Part shown: positions 61,105 through 64,000 of the stretch, piece after piece
Position numbering within the stretch: the first letter of the stretch is position 1
How the letters are laid out: each line of letters opens with the position of its first letter
From: Gramella jeungdoensis
Lineage (GTDB): Bacteria; Bacteroidota; Bacteroidia; Flavobacteriales; Flavobacteriaceae
Assembly (NCBI RefSeq): GCF_023805255.1
Contig: NZ_JAMSCK010000003.1
Location: forward strand, 558,001 to 622,000
Length of the DNA: 64,000 nucleotides
Direction of reading: 5' to 3'
Made by a program: the position numbers and the translations under genes
The notes under the pieces: model-generated
Told to the model about the DNA's origin: nothing
What the model saw: only the letters and a program-made list of their open reading frames with translations
The model's database searches: none

Positions 61105-61839
61105 TTAGGCTCTTCCATTCATAAATCCTAATAACCATTTTTTAAGGTTAATAAGATTTGAAAAGGCTGCAGATTTGCTTTTTTGAGGCAGTCTGTTGAA
61201 TACATTCTCCACTATCCGGTTGCAGTAGATCAAATTGAATTCAAAGATCTCTTCGGGAGAATACATTTTCTTTATTTCGGTCTGTAACATGGATTTTGCC
61301 CTTTTCAGTCGCACTTTGACATTAGACTCTGAAATATCAAGTGCATGCGCAGTTTCTTTTGTGCTCATTGCATTGAGTTCTCTAAGTGTAAAAACCATGC
61401 GATAGTTTTCGGGAATCTGAAGTATCGCATTCTCAAGAATATGTCGCAGTTCATTATTCATGACGGTTTTAGAAGTGTTTGAAGGCTTTTGATTAAACAT
61501 GGGAGACTCACCACTATTCTCTATAGAATCTGATGGAAACTCGTTCTTATAACTGAATTTTCGTTTTTTATGATAACAGTTATTTAGCATTATTCGAACC
61601 ATCCAGGTTTTGAGCGAAGAGCGATGTTCAAAATTATTCAGATTTGTATAGGCATTGATGAAAGTTTCCTGCATAAGATCTTCGGTATCTGGCTGATTAA
61701 ACCCATAGCTTCTTCCAATTTTAAATAAATAAGGATTGTACCTTCTAATAATTATTTCATACATAGCCGTATCTCCTGAAAGCACTCGCGAAGTGATCTC
61801 AGAGTCCGGTATTTTTTCAAATTTTTTTATGTCTATCAT
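61105..61839 (-). CDS. RNA polymerase ECF-type sigma factor
   Basis: 244 residues. Sigma region 2 (about 25-95) has RRYNPYLFKIGRSYG, DLMQETFINAYTNL and FEHRSSLKTWMVRI. Region 4 (about 135-190) has PENYRMVFTLRELNAMSTKETA and ISESNVKVRLKRAKSML. An extra C-terminal helical tail of about 55 residues is present (about 190-244). No anti-sigma gene is adjacent; the next gene downstream encodes the His-rich lipoprotein. Sigma factors of this type control envelope or metal-stress genes. Confidence 0.9.
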   Translation of the reverse strand: MIDIKKFEKIPDSEITSRVLSGDTAMYEIIIRRYNPYLFKIGRSYGFNQPDTEDLMQETFINAYTNLNNFEHRSSLKTWMVRIMLNNCYHKKRKFSYKNEFPSDSIENSGESPMFNQKPSNTSKTVMNNELRHILENAILQIPENYRMVFTLRELNAMSTKETAHALDISESNVKVRLKRAKSMLQTEIKKMYSPEEIFEFNLIYCNRIVENVFNRLPQKSKSAAFSNLINLKKWLLGFMNGRA

Positions 61840-61926
61840 CTAACCTAAATTTAAATATGAGCAATAACACAAGCCGGTATGGAAACAGGAACATACCAGC
61901 CTTGTGCTGAAATCTCCAATGCGGAC

Positions 61927-63387
61927 CTAAAGACTTTCCTGTTTTTTTGCCCAAATCAGCTTAAAGATTTTTCCTGTTTCTCCCTGCGGTCCGAGCTGAG
62001 ATGAGACAGTTAAATATATCTCACCTTCCATGTCCTGCCCAAAACCTTTTAGGTAATAACCAATATTATCAGGGCTGCTTTCCAGTTCTATTTCGTAAAA
62101 AGGCCATAGTCCAGGGCCAGCAGGATTAGCAGCAAATATTTCTCCTGTAGGTGCAAAATCACTGGAGAAAGAACCAAATATATATTTACCCTGTAATCCT
62201 GGAATATCATTTCCCCGATATACGTTACCTCCAATTATTGTAACAGTTCTACCCCCATCAGGATTTGCCGAATTAGCCATCTCTATAACCGGATCCTGAA
62301 GTTTGTTTCCGTACACATCAACATCTGGACAGGAAGGCAATACTTCATGGGCATCTGCTGCATTAAAACAATGTGTACCCTCCTTGACGTTCCAGCCATA
62401 ATTTCCTCCTTTTTCAACAACACTAATTTCTTCCCATAAATGTTGTCCTGCATCACCCACAAAAAGTTTTCTTGAACCGCTCATATCAAATGAAAAACGA
62501 AACGGATTACGGAATCCGTAGGCATAAATTTCATCCAGACCTGGTTTGTCCACAAAAGGATTATCGGCCGGAATTCCATAGGGAGTTCCACTATTAATAT
62601 CTATTCTCAGAATATTGCCCAGTAGATTTGATTCTATATCCTGTCCGTTTCCTCCTTCGTTCACGTCGTACCAGTCTTCAACATGGCCGGGCGCTACATC
62701 ATGTGCTGCACCTCCATCTCCAATGGAAATGTATAAATACCCATCTGGGCCAAAGGCAATTGTTCCTCCTTCATGGTTCCCCTGAGGCTGATCAACTTCC
62801 AGAATGATCTTTTCCGAGGCGGCGTTGGCTTTGGCAGGATCTGAAGAAACACTAAACTCTGATATCCTGCTTATATTATTCCAGCTAGCGTCGGGTTCAG
62901 GTCCGCCCGGGTTTGGTGGTGCGGTATAGTACACAAAAAAGCGTCCGTTCGTGGCATAATCTGGATGAAAAGCAAGACCTAGTAATCCACGTTCATCATA
63001 TCCGGGATTAAGGCTTACCATTCTATCGGTAACATCGAGGAAGGGTTCTTCCTGCATTGTGCCGTTCGCGATCACCCAGATTTTTCCAATTTGGTCGATA
63101 ACGAACAGGTTCCCGGTTTCATCATTGGCTTCCACCAAACCAAGAGGAGAAACCAGACCTTCTGCCACCAGCTCCATATCGATTGATTTTATATTAACAG
63201 CTGCTTTGGTTTGTGCGTCGGCAGATTTCATATTCTCCAGGTTCCTTTCTATGTCGCTTTGGCAGCTATAAAGCATCAGACCTCCTAAGATGAAAATACC
63301 AACCAGGATATGTCCTGTATTGATGGTCTTCTTTAAAGCAGTACGGGTCACTAAATAAATTTTCCAACAATAGTTTTTTGTCTCCAT
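61927..63387 (-). CDS. PQQ-dependent sugar dehydrogenase-like lipoprotein
   Basis: 486 residues. An unusually long N-terminus ends in a lipobox LMLYSC (Cys at about 42); a GTG at codon 13 is an alternative start. The glucose/sorbosone dehydrogenase beta-propeller follows: GYDERGLLGLAFHPDY, QGNHEGGTIAFGPDGYLYI with DGG, YAYGFRNPFRFSFD, LFVGDAGQHLWEEI, GGNYGW and GGRTVTIIGGNVY. These match the PQQ/Ca propeller of soluble aldose dehydrogenases. Likely at the outer membrane; substrate unknown. It is 87 bp upstream of the sigma factor gene on the same strand. Confidence 0.85.
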   Translation of the reverse strand: METKNYCWKIYLVTRTALKKTINTGHILVGIFILGGLMLYSCQSDIERNLENMKSADAQTKAAVNIKSIDMELVAEGLVSPLGLVEANDETGNLFVIDQIGKIWVIANGTMQEEPFLDVTDRMVSLNPGYDERGLLGLAFHPDYATNGRFFVYYTAPPNPGGPEPDASWNNISRISEFSVSSDPAKANAASEKIILEVDQPQGNHEGGTIAFGPDGYLYISIGDGGAAHDVAPGHVEDWYDVNEGGNGQDIESNLLGNILRIDINSGTPYGIPADNPFVDKPGLDEIYAYGFRNPFRFSFDMSGSRKLFVGDAGQHLWEEISVVEKGGNYGWNVKEGTHCFNAADAHEVLPSCPDVDVYGNKLQDPVIEMANSANPDGGRTVTIIGGNVYRGNDIPGLQGKYIFGSFSSDFAPTGEIFAANPAGPGLWPFYEIELESSPDNIGYYLKGFGQDMEGEIYLTVSSQLGPQGETGKIFKLIWAKKQESL

Positions 63388-63711
63388 AATTCAAGAATGT
63401 TTAATGGTTTATTAACAGGGGGTGACCACCAAATAACATTAAATAGAAAGAGCATTACTAGATTTGTTAATGGAGCGGGATTTTAATCTTGGGATTCCCA
63501 TTTATATATAAGACTCCCGTTTATACATTGGAGTACATAAAACCAATATAAGTTACAAAAACTCTGGAACTATTTGTTAAAATTCTAATAATCAGTTTTT
63601 TAACAAATAACGTCCATAATGCTAAGAAGCTGTGAAATAACACCTGATTAACATTTATAGCACGGTGTTTTAGCTAAATTCAAATAGAATTTGACCAAAA
63701 AACAGATTATT
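63388..63711. other. Divergent promoter region, no gene seen
   Basis: 324 bp between the sugar dehydrogenase and SYLF genes, AT-rich. A TAGAATTTG stretch (63684-63692) close to TAnnTTTG lies 20 bp before the SYLF start. No ORF, tRNA or clear hairpin was found. Confidence 0.45.
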
Positions 63712-64000
63712 ATGAAACCTAAAAATGGATTGATTTCCTTATTTATTTTAATGCTATTGTTCTCGGGTGGAATTATAGCACAGACCGATGATGATGACTG
63801 GGATGAAAAGGAAGAAAATGAGATTATAGATTCTGATAAACGTGATAAACTTATCAGTGATGCAGAGTCTGCTGAAAAAGCCTTCAAAAAGAATAATAAG
63901 GAATTAGCCAGCTTGTTTGATTCGGCTTATGGCTATGCTATTTTTCCTAATGTGGGAAAAGGTGCCTATATACTTGGAGGTGCTGCCGGAAACGGAGTAG
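63712..64000 (+). CDS. SYLF-domain (YSC84-like) lipid-binding protein, 3' end cut by window
   Basis: 96 codons are visible. Signal peptide about 1-23 (GGIIAQ), then a very acidic linker (TDDDDWDEKEENE), then the start of the SYLF domain: DKRDKLISDAESAEKAFKK, LASLFDSAYGYAIFPNVGKGAYILGGAAGNGV. SYLF domains bind phosphoinositides or other lipids. The reading frame is open to the window edge. Monocistronic in view; divergent from the sugar dehydrogenase gene. Confidence 0.85.
   Translation, partial: MKPKNGLISLFILMLLFSGGIIAQTDDDDWDEKEENEIIDSDKRDKLISDAESAEKAFKKNNKELASLFDSAYGYAIFPNVGKGAYILGGAAGNGV

Overview
The window is ordinary chromosome of a marine Flavobacteriaceae bacterium, most like Gramella/Christiangramia. 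The grounds are the gene families (SusB-type GH97, DPP-like S9 peptidase, complete Bat operon, PPDK, many Cys-lipoproteins and OmpW-like barrels), low GC, near absence of Shine-Dalgarno sites, and several Bacteroidetes-type promoters (TTG-N17/19-TAnnTTTG). No prophage, IS transposase, CRISPR array or rRNA operon was seen. One tRNA gene (Arg-CCT) is present. Both window ends cut a gene.

Layout. 1-7 kb: a truncated NAD(P)-binding protein, CYTH phosphatase, YciI-like lipoprotein, DUF5996, thioredoxin, PAP2 protein, isoaspartyl peptidase, then a tryptophan/lysine catabolic pair (3-hydroxyanthranilate dioxygenase, ALDH7). 7-12 kb: YkvA, acyl-ACP desaturase, metallophosphatase with an AlbA_2 ATP-binding protein, four-helix bundle protein, SDR. 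12-22 kb: DUF4382 lipoprotein and the MoxR-DUF58-X-BatA-BatB-BatC-BatD-BatE operon. 22-25 kb: SulP transporter plus beta-carbonic anhydrase (inorganic carbon handling), CvpA. 25-34 kb: CREST-like membrane protein, pheS with two small co-transcribed genes, a repeat-bearing lipoprotein, gpsA, a Kbp/YgaU-like protein, and the yicC-gmk-nadD operon. 34-46 kb: thioesterase, DMT transporter, ArsC-like, RsiV-like lipoprotein, cystathionine gamma-synthase, GH97, SufS-like enzyme, S9 peptidase. 46-57 kb: lipoproteins, M28 peptidase, DUF3095, DUF1028, tRNA-Arg, orphan receiver, PPDK, SMP-30-like protein. 57-60 kb: a TPP-riboswitch operon. 60-64 kb: His-rich lipoprotein, ECF sigma factor, PQQ-type sugar dehydrogenase, SYLF protein (cut).

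The most unusual system is at 57.2-60.1 kb on the minus strand. A clear TPP aptamer with a terminator expression platform precedes four tightly coupled genes: a SAM methyltransferase, a HypE/AIR-synthase-like protein, a ThiE-like barrel that has lost the phosphate- and Mg-binding residues of ThiE, and a Trm112-like zinc protein. Thiamine control is read directly from the sequence. The chemistry is unknown; I infer a non-canonical thiamine salvage or modification route. Other points of note are a back-to-back pair of apparently leaderless promoters at 25.5 kb, a MITE-like inverted repeat at 31 kb, a 9-residue peptide repeat kept by synonymous change at 28.8 kb, and a palindrome-rich leader before the SulP transporter.
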